A stretch of 64,000 nucleotides of DNA from Cenococcum geophilum 1.58. Taxonomy: Eukaryota > Ascomycota > Dothideomycetes > Gloniales > Gloniaceae. The position numbers were made by a program, and so were the translations under genes. The notes below the pieces were generated by a model. The model saw only the letters and a list, made by a program, of their open reading frames with translations, was not told where the DNA came from and ran no database searches. This document shows, piece by piece, positions 23,239 through 34,840 of the stretch (the first letter of the stretch is position 1; every line of letters starts with the position of its first letter). The stretch spans positions 186,001 through 250,000 of the forward strand of contig KV748199.1 of assembly GCA_001692895.1 (NCBI GenBank), written 5' to 3'.

Positions 23239-25377
23239 TAAGGGACGGATATTTTTATTTTTTATTTTTTATTTTTAGGTCCGTTGTATTATACTACGTA
23301 TAATACTACGCATGCAGCCTCTAGGCTATGGCGCTATAGTTCTATATACATAAATCCTTTCTAGGCAGCTTAATATGTACTAGTAGCTATGTCCTAGTAG
23401 TTTATAAACCCCTAAGGGTATATAGCTCCTTAATAAAACACTAAGGTACTGCAACTACTAGGGAATAAGAAAACGGTAGGAAAAACTATAGGAAATCCTA
23501 ACACCTATCCCTGTCCTTATGCAATTTATTTCTGTTCTTTTGCTCTCTAATATCTTTTTAAGAGCCTAGTAGGAGTTGCCTCCTTCTAGAATCCTATCTG
23601 TTTTATTCTTCTATAGAATCTTCTTCGCGTACTAGTTTAGCTGCTTTAAGAGTCTTGTAGTCTTTACTATTAGCAAAGTGTTTTTCTTTATAATTAATGC
23701 AAACAGGGGTGGTATGCTGGCAAGGCTTGCCTGTTATTATACAGGTAGAACAGGAATGGTCTTTAGATAAATGTGCAGCTGCACAGTATCTGTAGGCCCT
23801 AGTAGAGCACCTATCTCCTATATGGCCAAATTTTTGGCAGCTTGTACACTGCGTAGTAGGAGAGACTTTGAGATATTTTACTACCTTAGTAGCTATACCT
23901 GCAATTAATATCTCTTTTTACTTAAGGATTTCTTGTTTTTTTTCTTTGTTTTCTATAGTAAAAACTATAAAGCCAAATCTAGTCTGTAGATTGTGTCTTT
24001 TTTTACTAGATAAGATCTATCTAGGTAGTCCTTATATCCTTATAGGATTAAAGGTNTTAATTTCTTCNTTTANNANCTTANAGCCTCCNTCTNNTAGNAA
24101 NNNTAGGGTAGGAACCCCNTNGGCTATAATTTNAACCTATAGTTCTAGTTTTTGTTCTCTTTAAAAGGTAAAGCAGTTATGCTAGATATCCTTATATTTA
24201 ACTAAGAAATCTGTATTATACTCTTCTATAGTTATAAGGAGAATATTTTATTTTCTTTTTGTTCTAGCTATCGATGCTAAAACTGGCTTTTTTACTTGTA
24301 ATTTTGATGTAAATAGTTAATTGACTTTATTTCGTATGGAGAAGGTATCTAGGAGTTGGTCCTTTTCATCTATAATTAGGACTAGCTTTTTTTCTTATAG
24401 CTGCTTTTTCTTACTTCTAGTAGAAGTAGAAGGGGTAGAAGAAGGTAGTAATGAGGAAGGTAGTAAGGATAAAGAAGGGAGGTCCTTCTTTAGCCTCTCT
24501 GCGTAGGTTTCTTTAGTAGGGGCCACCTCCTTATGGAGAGCTCTTACTTCTTCAACTAGTCCTTTTAGGACTTCTTTTGTCTTTTCTTTCCCTTTTATAA
24601 AGGGATTTTCTCCTGCTAGAATACTGCGTGTATAGTCCTCTAGCTATTTAACTTATTCTTTTTTTTCTTTTTCTTCTTCTTCTTCTAGCCCTTTATAGGC
24701 CTGGGTTAGGCTTTCTAAGGCCTTTTATAGGTGTTGTTCTGGAGAAAGGGAAGAGAAGGATATACTAGGTATACTAGCCATAAAAGTTATAAGTTTTGTG
24801 GTCTTTTTTACAGGTTTTTGGTTTTCTTTTTCGGTAGAAGACTAAGGATGTCCTCTTTTTTCTCCTATCCCAAATAGGCTAGGAGAAGGAGAAGGGGCAG
24901 AGAAAGTAAAAGTAGACTTATTGTCACTTATTTCTATAGGAGGTTATTATTTTTTTTTATGCCTACTAGGCTTCGGCATCTTATTAAAAGGCTCCCTAGT
25001 TTTTACTATCCTTATACCCTTTTTCCTTACTAATCCTACTAGAAGATTTCTGGGGAGATTAGGCTAAAAGGTAGTAGAAAAACTAGCTCCTATTTTGCAG
25101 TTATGGTATTGGTGGTAGTAGTAGTAGTAGCTTTGGTATTCCCGTCCGTGCCTCGCTTATAAGCTAGGGCCACCCTTAGAGAAAATTTTCTGTTGGGAAA
25201 AGAGGGTAAAACGACAAATAAATCCACCTCTAGCTCGCTAGGTAGTAGGAATTAGGTCTTAAAAGTTGGGAAATCGATTGTTTTTAATGGTAAGATGGGT
25301 ATGCATAAGTTTTAAAGTGTGGCGCTACCTTTTGGTAAGGTTGCATGTGTGGTGTTGTGCTTTTAAGGGACGGATAT
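23239..25377 (-). mobile_element. ORF1-only non-LTR (LINE) insertion
   Basis: It is flanked by an exact 14-bp target duplication, TAAGGGACGGATAT (23239-23252 and 25364-25377). Its 3' end on the minus strand is an A-rich tail of AAAAAT units (23253-23277). A 5' region of about 380 bp precedes ORF1. Between the ORF1 stop and the tail there are only about 330 bp, with no reverse transcriptase. RIP damage is clearly lighter than around it (for example GCAGCTGCACAG near 23775), so it inserted late. Runs of N at 24056-24133 are sequencing ambiguities. Confidence 0.85.
23600..24979 (-). pseudogene. LINE ORF1 protein (Gag-like, zinc knuckles)
   Basis: This is the nucleic-acid-binding ORF1 of a Tad1/I-like non-LTR element. 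The start is ATG at 24979-24977 (MPKPSRHKKK). The order is a Ser/Pro-rich N-terminus, a Glu/Lys-rich segment (EEEEEKEKKE, about 24660-24680), a helical region LKGLVEEVRALHKEV, and a basic middle. C-terminal zinc knuckles follow: a perfect CTSCQKFGHIGDRC (CX2CX4HX4C, 23807-23848), then CAAAHLSKDHSC and C...GKPCQ..TPVCINYKEKH. About 460 residues. Stops at several Gln/Trp positions and the ambiguous bases make it non-functional, yet the zinc knuckles are intact, unlike those of the gypsy elements here. Confidence 0.85.
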
Positions 25378-28139
25378 ATATTGTACTGAAACGCAAAAGA
25401 AGCTAAGATAAAACTATATTCTATTTCTAAAGGTATAAGTAATAATAGCTGGCGAATTATAGAACTTAATATATACGGCAAAAACCTAAAAATATACTAC
25501 CGTAATATACTTAGCGTGGTAGCCTTCCTAATTAGTTATTTCCCATTTAAAGGTAATATAGTTTATTCTCCTATTTATTAATTTAACGTAAAAGGTAATA
25601 GAGTATATAACGAGGTATATACGGCCGATTGTTAGTAGGAGATCTAAGATTAATTACCTAATGGTGTGATGGCTATTATAGTAATACCTAGTAGCGACTA
25701 AACTAAGCTAACTATACTATCTGGAGATAAAAAGGCGTATCTGGTTTATATTACGATACTTAATATCCTGTTAAAGACTTAACGTGTAGTTAGTAGGCCA
25801 GTAATGCTTCTACTAGGTTATATACCTACGGACTTACTAAGTAACTGGATAAATAAGCTGGATGTATACTATTAAGTAATAAGCATTATGTTTAAACGTA
25901 AGTATTTACCTTAGTAGTATGTAGGTACTTAAGTTAATATAAAAACTAGCCCTTAAACGCGCTGCTAGGCGTAGTATGCCAATATAATACGCGGATGGGT
26001 TTATCCGGTAATACTACCCTATACTTACTAGGTTTATAGCAGATTATAAGGAATAGGTTATATTAATAGGAGTAAAATTAGGGTAATACTATATAATGTG
26101 TTATATACCGCCTTATAAATGAGGTAACCTACTAAGTACTATATCTAGTAAATGGCCGTAAAGGACGCATAAATCGACCATTAAATAACTTAAACGACAG
26201 TAAAACTTATAGCTGGATTGCAGCGACCCTAAGTATATTAGGCCAATTTAAAATTTTACCTAGTCCTATTATATAGCGGATATACACGCTATAATGGCCC
26301 CTAATTTATTATACTAACTATATAAAGGTATTACGGAGCATTTAATAAGCTAGCTTTGGGTATTACTGCTTAATATTAAAAAAGGGAAAGGGAGGGTTCT
26401 AATAACTAATTATAGTGGTATAAAAACCCTATTATCTGCTAAGGATAGGGTAAAACGTCTTCTAACCGCATAATTCGCCGAAGTTAAACCCTTTAAGGGT
26501 ATAATTAGGTGGGATAACTTCGTAGAGTTAAGCTAATGGACTGGAAAGATGTACAAGTCCCTTTTTTATTAGATTGTACTAGTTGTGACACCGTTACTAT
26601 ATAGGCACAATGGGGTAATACTGTTTATTCGTGCTATAGTTAACTTTATATTATTAGCCGAATACAAATTATATAATAAAGATATAATTAAATACCTTAA
26701 AGCTATATTATATTAAATGGATAAGACTAAAGAGGTATTCTTGCCGTACTAACCTGACGATAAAAACCTACCCAATTTTAATATACCTAAACTTTATGCA
26801 ATTTCCTACTATCTAGAGATAATTTGTGTATTTGGCGCCCTAATAGGAACTATAATAGAGTATAGCGAAAGGGTATATATTCTTTAGAAAAATTTCTATT
26901 AAAGATTAAATAAGCGTAAAGGGTATAAAGAGTAAATAATTTATCTTAATACGGAATTAATAAATACTATAGTAATATAAGAGATGGAGCTATAGGAAAA
27001 TATAATACTAGCAGCTAATACTATGGAAGATTTATACATTATATTATTATTAGGTATAGTTAACCTAATAAACGAGCTATATAGATAGGATTGCTGCTAA
27101 TTAACCAACTAAATGTTTTTAATATATGGAATAAATCTAAAGTTATAGCGCAGAGCCTGCGAAATTTAAACTAGGCTAGGTATTAATAAATTTGTTATAA
27201 AACTAGCTTCGTTTATACAGAAATGTTGTAAGCGAGTTAATGGTATATAAGTAACGGATTTAGATATTAAGCGCCTTAAAAGAGATGCAGCCTAGGTATA
27301 AAATTTACCTATTAGTATTTATTACTCTATAATATACTATATTTAACGCGGTAAAGACTTTTATAATCTTAACCGACTATATAAAGTACGGGCACGCTAT
27401 AACCTAGTCTAAATACGGACTATTGCTCTATAGAGGGACTAAGTTCTTATATAAGAATATAAGAATATACTAGATGGAATAAAGGGAACGCGGGCTGCCT
27501 ATTTAGAATTGCTAGTATTAGTATAGGACTTAAATTAAATAGATAAAAATAGTAGATACTAAGTATATTATAGAGCACTTCTTAAGCTATTCCGTCCATG
27601 CAATAAAGGTAAGGTGGATCCTTTTAATAGGATAATTAAAGTAGAACAATTTCCTACGAATACAGCGCAAAATAGATAAAATTTAGACGGCCACTAAATA
27701 TACGACATTTCCTATATTGAGAGACCTATATAACTAATACCAACTTCGCTAAATAAAAGAAGAACGTTTCAGATAAACTTATACACAGATTAGGACATAT
27801 ACAATTAAATCTATAATAATAATTTTCTTTAAATTAATAGTATACGCGTAGATAAGTTTATAAAGAAATAAAAATCTAAAACTAAGCTTCTAATTAAATT
27901 ATAGGAGGCTTTAGAACAAAAATAAAAATAAAAACGGCTAACGTAATTAATAAGGAATTCGGTATATTTAATCCCTAGAAATTTAGGCAAATTGGCTATA
28001 AGATAAGGCAAGATTAAAAGAAGTTAAGAAAGCTATTAGTTGGCTTAAATATAGAGGCAGTGTATCCGATATATGGGTAAATTAAGTAGTAAAGGGGCTT
28101 ATTAGAGTAAGAGGCTGGCTAGCTATACGTGTTTTAGCG

Positions 28140-28690
28140 GATTTTATATTGGCAAAGTAGTGTAATAACCCCCCCTCTTCTGCTTTTCTCTTCTAATTTG
28201 CTGTATGTTTTTCTTTAATAGGCCTTATTTTTGTAATAATCTCTACCTCTATAGTTTAAGCTTCTTCTATTTATTCGTAACTAAGTATATTAACTTTATT
28301 AACACTTAGAGCTAAATTAATAGCTAATCTTTATAACCGTCGCTTCTTAACAGATAGAATAGCCTTATGTTGCTTCTCTGCGAAGGCTTTCCTTAAGTTT
28401 TAAACATAAAACGACTTTATTAGCTTATCGCCTAAGCTAATACACTTTAAGGGAGATTCCAGGTAGAAAAAGGCGGAAATAGTATAATTAAACTAATTTA
28501 GCGTCTCGGGGATATCTATAGGCTAACTAGGTATAAAGGGAAGCTCCGGAGTATGTCTTAATAAGGGAAGAGAATAAGGACAACCGTTAAGTACTTACTG
28601 CTTAGGTGGTGTTAACCTACTAAACCGCTAGAAAAGGTTAGCCATATCTATATAAATTAGTTTAATTCTTATATTTTTATAGGTAGTTAT
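28140..28690 (-). pseudogene. Unidentified minus-strand coding remnant
   Basis: The minus strand reads through few stops: RFSRLTPPKQ, GCPYSLPLLRHTPELPFIPS, then AFAEKQHKAILSVKKRRL and RLAINLALSVNKVNILSYE, ending in a basic KEKHTAN.KRKAEEGG tail near 28165. The layout (short Pro-rich segment, then a basic helical tail) recalls C-termini of fungal pogo-like transposases, but no diagnostic motif is visible, so I do not assign it. Confidence 0.4.
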
Positions 28691-29899
28691 AACGCTCTTA
28701 CCTATAAAGATTAGCTCTAGTGCTTGCTTGCTAGTAGGAATTCTTAATATTATATAGCTAATAGTAAGATAATACGGCAATCTGCCGCAATTTGCCCTAA
28801 ATAGGCTAGTAATAGGCCCAAGCTCCCTAGCAAAACATTAAAATCTACCCCTTTACTCCTCTATTTCATTAACTATATCTATACTAGTAAATATATAATT
28901 TAAAAGTGTTATACTTTATCTTTATATCTTTATTAACTTCTCTAACTTCTCCTACGTTAGTTATACCAAAGGTTTATTAACCTCTACTATACTAAAAAAA
29001 TATAACTATAGCTTCTAAAAAGAATAAGGTATAGACTACCCTCTATATAGCTGCTTGAAATACTAATATATACCTAGGACTAATGTAAAGGCAAAAGAAA
29101 TAATACTACTAGTGTAAGAAGAATCTAAAAACGTATACGCAAACGGCAGTTAGGCTAAAGTACTATAAATAGTATATACACGGTAGTATGCAGCTAACTT
29201 TAGCAGATAGCTATATAAGGCGATAGAGTATCCAGGGATAGCGTCCTAAAACGTTAGTTAGATATAAATAGCGATTCTAAAGAAGATAGAGGCTTAATGC
29301 CTTAGGGAAGAACGCATTATTAATAACTCCAGTAGAGTTTAGATAAAGAATCTCTAGATCTATATATACAGAATTTAACCATGGTATCTATTATATAGAC
29401 CCTATTACTTTACACCCGCTAACGCTTTAATAGCAGTTATAAGTCCTAAATCGCCCTAATAAGCGGCTCTAATACTACCGTCCCTCTACTAAAGAGCTTA
29501 TCTCCAGTGCTAAAGATAACTCTATAGCCGAGTCGTTTTATACGGCGCCTATACGCAGTAATAAGTAGCGGAAGTCTTAATACAGTATAGATGTAGTTAA
29601 AAAATGGCAAGAAATAAGTCGTGGCAGTAAACTTAAACTAAAACCTATAGATAAACTAATATTAAAAGCTGCCGTACGCTTCTTTTAAATGTTTATAATG
29701 TTAGGCAAGGCTCCTAAAGGTCTTTCTCTTACGCCGTAGCCGGAAGGGAATGTAGTAACTCTGGAAAAGACGATAGACTTAGCATAGAATAAAGTAGTAG
29801 AGTATAATAGGGTTTCTAAAGGTGATGGTTCTAGCGAGGCTATATAAAAACCGTTGCTATTAATATATCGCATAGTAAGCTACCTTTTATTGCTTCTAT
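28691..29899. other. Unassigned sequence inside element C
   Basis: No domain or array was recognised. A minus-strand frame open at 29685-29873 lacks any recognisable feature and is not supported. Confidence 0.4.
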
Positions 29900-31345
29900 A
29901 TATACTAATATTAAATAGATATATAATAGCATTAGCCAGTTCCGGTCTTACCTATTAAAACGTATATAAGATTGCGTAAAGACTAAGTACTTATTTAGAA
30001 AGCTCTTTAAGAAGGAAATAATTACTAAAGTAGAAGAGCTACTTTATATAGATAACTTTTAATGCTCTAAGATAGTACGTATAGCTAAACTACCTTAGCA
30101 CCCTCCTAACTATTTACAGGACAAGTAATCCCGCTTTATAGCACCGGTTATTATAGCCGATCTCTCTAAGTTATTCTTTAAAGGAAAGTAGCAATTTGGG
30201 TTTAGTATAGATATGTAGCACTTTCTGTACCTAATTAGCCTAGGGGCTATTATACTAATTCGTGTAGTAATCCGCCACGTTATTAATAAATAGAAAAGTG
30301 GTAGTTTTATCTAATAAAAGTTTAAAGTAGATACCAATCTTTATAGTAATTTATTCTTTCTTTACCCTTATTCTAACTACCTAGACTACGCTATAACTAA
30401 CTCTAATATTAGCTATATAGGAACGGATAAAGGCTATATAGGTAGATTAGTTAATAAAGCGCTAGAACTGGATTTTAGGGCTTCTGCGATAGGGCATCTT
30501 AAAAAGACTCCGAGTAACTATATATAGCGACAACCCTACTATATAAGTAATTCCAAATCTATTTAAATATAGTCTTAATAATCTTTTTAACCTAGACTCT
30601 AACTATAGCGTAGGATTCAATAAGTAGCGCTTTAATATACTTCCACTGGTATATAACTACTTATAATAACAGTTTTAGACTAATACTTATATCTAGATAC
30701 TTAACGCGTCCCTTTCCTTAAACCTAGACACCTCCTACCCTTCTAGCACTATTACTAAGCCTAATATACCCTATAATATGTCGCCTAATTAGACCGACTA
30801 TAGTACTAATTACTAAGGCGGTAGGCCTAACGATGTTAGCGACCCTAATAGCGGTATAAATAGCGGGACTAATATAAATAAGTGCTGTAATGGATATAGC
30901 GGAGTTAATATAAATAAAGATGGTAATATAGATAATTAAAATAGTATAAGAAAGGGGGGTAATAAATACAATGGAGTGGATATAGGCAATAATACTGGTA
31001 TAAATAGTGGAAAAGATATAGATAAGGATAGTGGCGCTGGTAATAATTTCGGAAATAATACCTATAAGCTTATCTTTAAAGGTATAAAATCGCGGAATTG
31101 GAAACGTACCATTAATATACTATATTACTAGAATTACGAATAGTTAATAGTTGCAGTTAAGCCATTTAAAAAGACGCTTGGGGCTAAACCTAATATAAGT
31201 CTTTAGTATACTATTAGAAAAGGGGTTAAGTCTATACTATTTAATAATAAGGATTTAGATATCTTTAGAATAAGGGTAGAGGAGGGGCTAGGCAAGGCAA
31301 ATGCTTTATGGTCTGTAATAGGTTTAGAGGAGTAGCAATTTTATA
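29900..31345 (+). pseudogene. Unidentified plus-strand gene remnant with conserved-looking C-terminus
   Basis: Reading through stops gives FIAPVIIADLSKLFFKGK, FSIDM.HFLYLISLGAIILI and LGTDKGYIGR-like blocks (30130-30500), then an Asn/Gly-rich stretch (about 30830-31050: NSGINSGTNINK, GVDIGNNTGINSGKD). A C-terminal block follows: RNWKRTINILYY.NYE, PFKKTLGAKPNI, FRIRVEEGLGKANALWSVIG and LEE..F (31090-31345). The ordered block after low complexity suggests a real folded domain. I do not recognise it. It is the last gene before the right end of C and in the same orientation as the Plavaka transposase. Confidence 0.5.
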
Positions 31346-31374
31346 TAGTGGTTATAATATAAATATATTTTTAA

Positions 31375-31455
31375 AGGTATATTATGGCAATCTATAGCAA
31401 TCTGTAGCAATCTATAGCAATCTATAGCAATCTATGGCAATCTATAGCAGTATAT
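31375..31455. repeat. 10-bp tandem repeat TATAGCAATC
   Basis: About eight units of TATRGCAATC in the right subterminal region of C. C1 has only ATCTATGGAAAT at the equivalent place (12539), so the array expanded or shrank in one of them. Confidence 0.85.
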
Positions 31456-31670
31456 TATAATTTAAAGAAATATATACAGTTTATACCGTTTGTATAGTTT
31501 ATATAGTTTATACGGTTTATATAGTTTATACAGTTTATATAGTTTATACGGTTTATATCGTTTATATAATTTATATAGTTTATATAGTTTATACGGTTTA
31601 TATATAGTGTAGATATTATATAATTTATATAGTTTATATAGTTTATATAATATATACAGTTTGCGCGCTA
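31456..31670. repeat. AT-rich GTTTATAYR tandem repeat
   Basis: Irregular 9- to 10-bp units GTTTATATA, GTTTATACG and GTTTATACA. They correspond to the TATAATTTGTA array of C1 at 12560-12700. Confidence 0.8.
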
Positions 31671-31869
31671 TTTATTTATAGGGTAGTAATTTGCTAGCAT
31701 TAGTTTAGTAGTTAAGCGTTTTGCTACAATTTGCTAGTAGAAGCCGCAAATTTGTTATAAAACGCGCGGTTTGCGCGAATTGCCAACGACCATATACGAC
31801 CACGCAAATCGCACAGTTTGCAGCAAATTGCCGCAATCTACAACAACGTGCCTAAAAAAAATTTCCTGA
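31671..31869. repeat. Right terminus of element C
   Basis: It contains GCGCTATTTATTTATAGGG, GCAAATTTGTTATAAAACGC, GCAAATTGCCGCAATC and the terminal repeat ACAACGTGCC, A run, TTTCCTGAC. The match to 12695-12914 is continuous. Element D resumes immediately after it. Confidence 0.85.
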
Positions 31870-34840
31870 CAAGGGGCGTTCTAGTATTAAAAGTGGTTTT
31901 AATAGTCCTAGGGTCTTATCTTGTAGGATTATAGATCTATAGCAGCTGTTATAGTTCCGTATATAACGGTTAATATTTATAACTATTTTAGGCTAGTAGT
32001 AGCAGTTACTAATAATCTTACGGGTTTTATTTTTTTTAGGATAGGCCGTAGAGACCTAGGTATAAACTTCGGCAATAAGCTAGGTCTATAAGTTCTGTTC
32101 TTTAGCTACTACTAGCCGTTTCTAGTACTTAAGTAGTCCGTTTTTAAGGAACTATAGACTAGTAACATTTTTTGCCTTTTTATAGTACTTCTATAAAGAG
32201 GGGGTTGTTTAATTAGCCTATAGTAGTTTATTAATAAGGTTAAGTTTAAAGGAGTTAATAGGATATATCTCGGCGCCTAAAGAGTCTATACTTAGTTCTG
32301 CCTGTATTTAGGGGTTAAGGTATTCTAGTTATAGTAGCGTCTAGGTCTATAATAAGATCTTTATAGCCGTCTAGTTATCTAGGTCTTGCTTATACCTTAT
32401 AAAAGCGTCNNNACNGTTTATAGNNCNTAGTCTATATATAATTAAGAAGTTAAACTAAGATAGGGTATTCGCCTAGCGTGCCTCTTAGACTGTAAGGGCC
32501 TTATAATCTAAAACTACTTTAATTAGCTTAGGAGTCCCCTTTAGCTATATACGCTAGTACTAAAAGCTAGAGATAATAGCTAGCATTTCTTTATCATAGA
32601 TATAGTAGTTTAGCTTAGCATCTATTATAGTCTTTAAATAGTATATAATAGGGTGCTACTCTCCATCCGGTTGCTTCTAGGAAAAAACACTAGCTATTAC
32701 ACCGTTTAAGGCATTAGTTTCTAGTATTAAGGGCTATTTTAGGTTAAAATAGGTAAATAGGGGAGCCGACACTAGCCGTTTTTAAGCTTATTAAAGGCCT
32801 GCCTATATATGGCGTCAAAGTAAAAAGGCTAGTCTTTTTGAGTAAGATGGTTAAGAGGCTAGGTAATCCTACTATAGTTCTTAATAAAGTATTAGTAGAA
32901 GTTATAAAAACCTAAAAATAATTATACCCCCTTTATAGTCCGTAGGGGTACCCACTAGTTAATTATAGCCGTCTTCTCTAGGTTGGTTTTAATTCCGTTT
33001 ATACTAATAATAAAACCTAGGTACTTTATACGCTTAATATTAAACTCTAACTTTTTAATATTAACTTAGAGGCTAGCCTTACAAAGCCGTTATAGGACTT
33101 TATAGACGTGCTCCTTATATTCTAGCTTATTTTTAAAGTAGATTATAATATTATTTAAATGGACTATATAGAAGTTGTTAAGGTAGTTAAAGAGTACATT
33201 ATTTATATACCGCTGGTATATAGCTAGTCCGTTAGTTAGTCTAAAAGGAAGTATTTTATATTTATATATTCCGTAATAGGTCTAGAATATAATAAGATCT
33301 TTAAACCTAGGGTTTATCCTAATTTAGTAAAAGGCTTAGCGGATATTAAGATTTATAAAGACTTTAGCTTTACTTATTTAGGCTAGAGTTTTATTAAGTA
33401 GGGGTAGCGGATAGCGGTCCTTATGGGTTATATTATTTAGCTTATAGTAGTTAATACAAAAGCAGAGTCCTCTATTTAGCTTTTTAATAAAGAAAATAGG
33501 TAAGATAAAAGGGGCTTAGCTAGGCTTAATAAAGCCCTTATTTAGGTTATTAATAAAATACTACTTTATGGCCTATAATTTAGTAATAGACTGCTTATAA
33601 AGGGGGCTAAAGCTAAGGGTATTTTCCTTACCCTACTTAATCTTAATCTTATAGTTATACGGTTAGTAAGGTAGAAGTATATTAAACGCTACTTTAAAGA
33701 ATATATCCTTAAATTTCTAGTATTAATAGGGCAGCTTTTATTCTACTAATTCCTTACCTATAAGCTCGCTTTCTTATCCGCTAAGCTTACTTCCCTTTTC
33801 CTTAATTATTTAATTAATTTCGTATAAGCTTATTATAAAGGCGATGGTATTAGGCTAAACTAAGTTCTAGTAGAATCCTACGGCACTAATATAGTAGATA
33901 TTAACTAGTGGGAGGTCTACTAGTTTCCTTATAGCCGTTTTCCGGACCGTATTTTACGGTTTAGGGTTTATAATCTTTCTTAGCTCCTATTTTATCTTTT
34001 ATAGGTTATCCCTCTAATCTATTAGTTTAGTATAACGTCTAATATCTCTTACTATTCTTTATAGCTATATAGGGCCTAAGCTCTCTATAGGGGGCTTTTT
34101 TAGGTCACTATTAACTTCCTAGGTCTTTAATGCGGGTAGCGTAATATAGGTAGTCTAGGGGCGACGTAGTATATAGATCTATTACAAATTAAGCTATATA
34201 TCTTTCTTAAAGGCCTAGTCTATACGTATAGCATTAGCCTAGTAAATAGTATTAACCTAGGGCCGTATAAGGTTTTCTATTATAATACTAATTTCTTTTA
34301 TAAAGGAAGGGGTTAGGGGTAGGATTTTAGGCTAGATAAGCCGTCTACTCTATACGTTAAGCTATAAGCCTAAATAGGCTAGCCATTTTTGCCCTAAGAT
34401 TATATTATAGCTACCTAGGTCCGTAATAAGAAAGGGGATATTATATTACCTTTATCTGTTAATACGGAGGTAAATCCGCAAGATTGTTATAATAGGTAAC
34501 CCTATCCGCCCGTTATACCTATAGATAGGAATTAGTTTAGGCAGTTCTTTAATAGGTATATTTAGAAAGTCAGCCAGCTTTATAGTATATTAGGTATCTA
34601 TTAAGGCAAAGGCATTTACTCTAAAGTTAGCTAAAGTAAAGGTTTAAACTTGGTATCTATTGCAGAATAAAGTATAAGGGATAGTGTAGCTTCTTTTATT
34701 AACTAGTTAATCTAAATTAACATCTAATATATTAATCCCTTTTAGCCCTAGAGAGAAGTCTGCCTCTAGGGTTCCTCTTTTTCCAACTCTGCGCTATTCT
34801 CCTAGATTAACAGAACCTCGTCCACTTTTGCGTCTATTAG
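31870..34840 (-). pseudogene. Element D pol, 5' part: protease, RT, RNase H, integrase start
   Basis: On the minus strand from right to left: the aspartic protease block VNAFALIDT (34590-34620, where Gly after DT is lost to a stop), then reverse transcriptase with the catalytic tetrad read as HLNN (33150-33161; YLDD in D'). RNase H and the start of integrase (about 31870-32300) follow. Asp-to-Asn at both catalytic positions is what G-to-A mutation gives. Ns at 32410-32427 are ambiguous bases. The reading continues at 6277 on the other side of C. Confidence 0.8.

Larger units (their letters stand above)
22481..28130 (+). pseudogene. Plavaka-type (CACTA-like) transposase, split by a LINE
   Basis: Read on the plus strand through stops, this gives blocks typical of Plavaka transposases of the CACTA/CMC superfamily. 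They are DPRIKNIRDGYI (across the LINE site), SNNSWRIIELNIYG and ISYFPFKGNIVYSPI (25435-25590), and IPSSD.TKLTILSGDKKAYL then VYITILNI (25685-25770). RFAGLRRF-like KPFKGIIRWDNF and WTGKMYKSLF follow (26490-26560), then RAIVNFILLAEY (26630-26670). The frame joins exactly across 23252/25378 when one target copy is removed. The family's DDE residues could not be placed. C-terminal limits are uncertain; after about 27100 identity is weak. This is the best candidate for the enzyme that moved element C. Confidence 0.75.
6278..31869. mobile_element. Large inverted-repeat element C (25.6 kb), CACTA/Plavaka-like
   Basis: Its ends coincide with the interruption of element D. The left end reads CATTAGGA, a T run, then GGCCACGTTGTTGCA. 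The reverse complement of the right end reads TCAGGAAAT, a T run, then AGGCACGTTGTTG. The same two ends bound the small element C1. Inside are two SNF2 helicase copies, a Lys-rich remnant, a Plavaka-type transposase pseudogene and unidentified coding remnants. A 2-bp target duplication (AG) fits but cannot be proved. That it moved as one unit is an inference. A composite that grew by nesting is possible. Confidence 0.6.

Noticed and set aside
23868..24506. Plus-strand open frames in the LINE
   Set aside because: They are antisense to ORF1, whose zinc knuckles and composition fix the minus strand as coding.
25284..25481. Minus-strand 65-codon frame
   Set aside because: It crosses the target duplication between the LINE 5' region and the transposase gene, so it cannot be a native gene.
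28140..28690. Assignment as a pogo/Fot-type transposase C-terminus
   Set aside because: Only general layout and basic tail agree. No DDE or HTH motif could be found nearby, so it is left unidentified.
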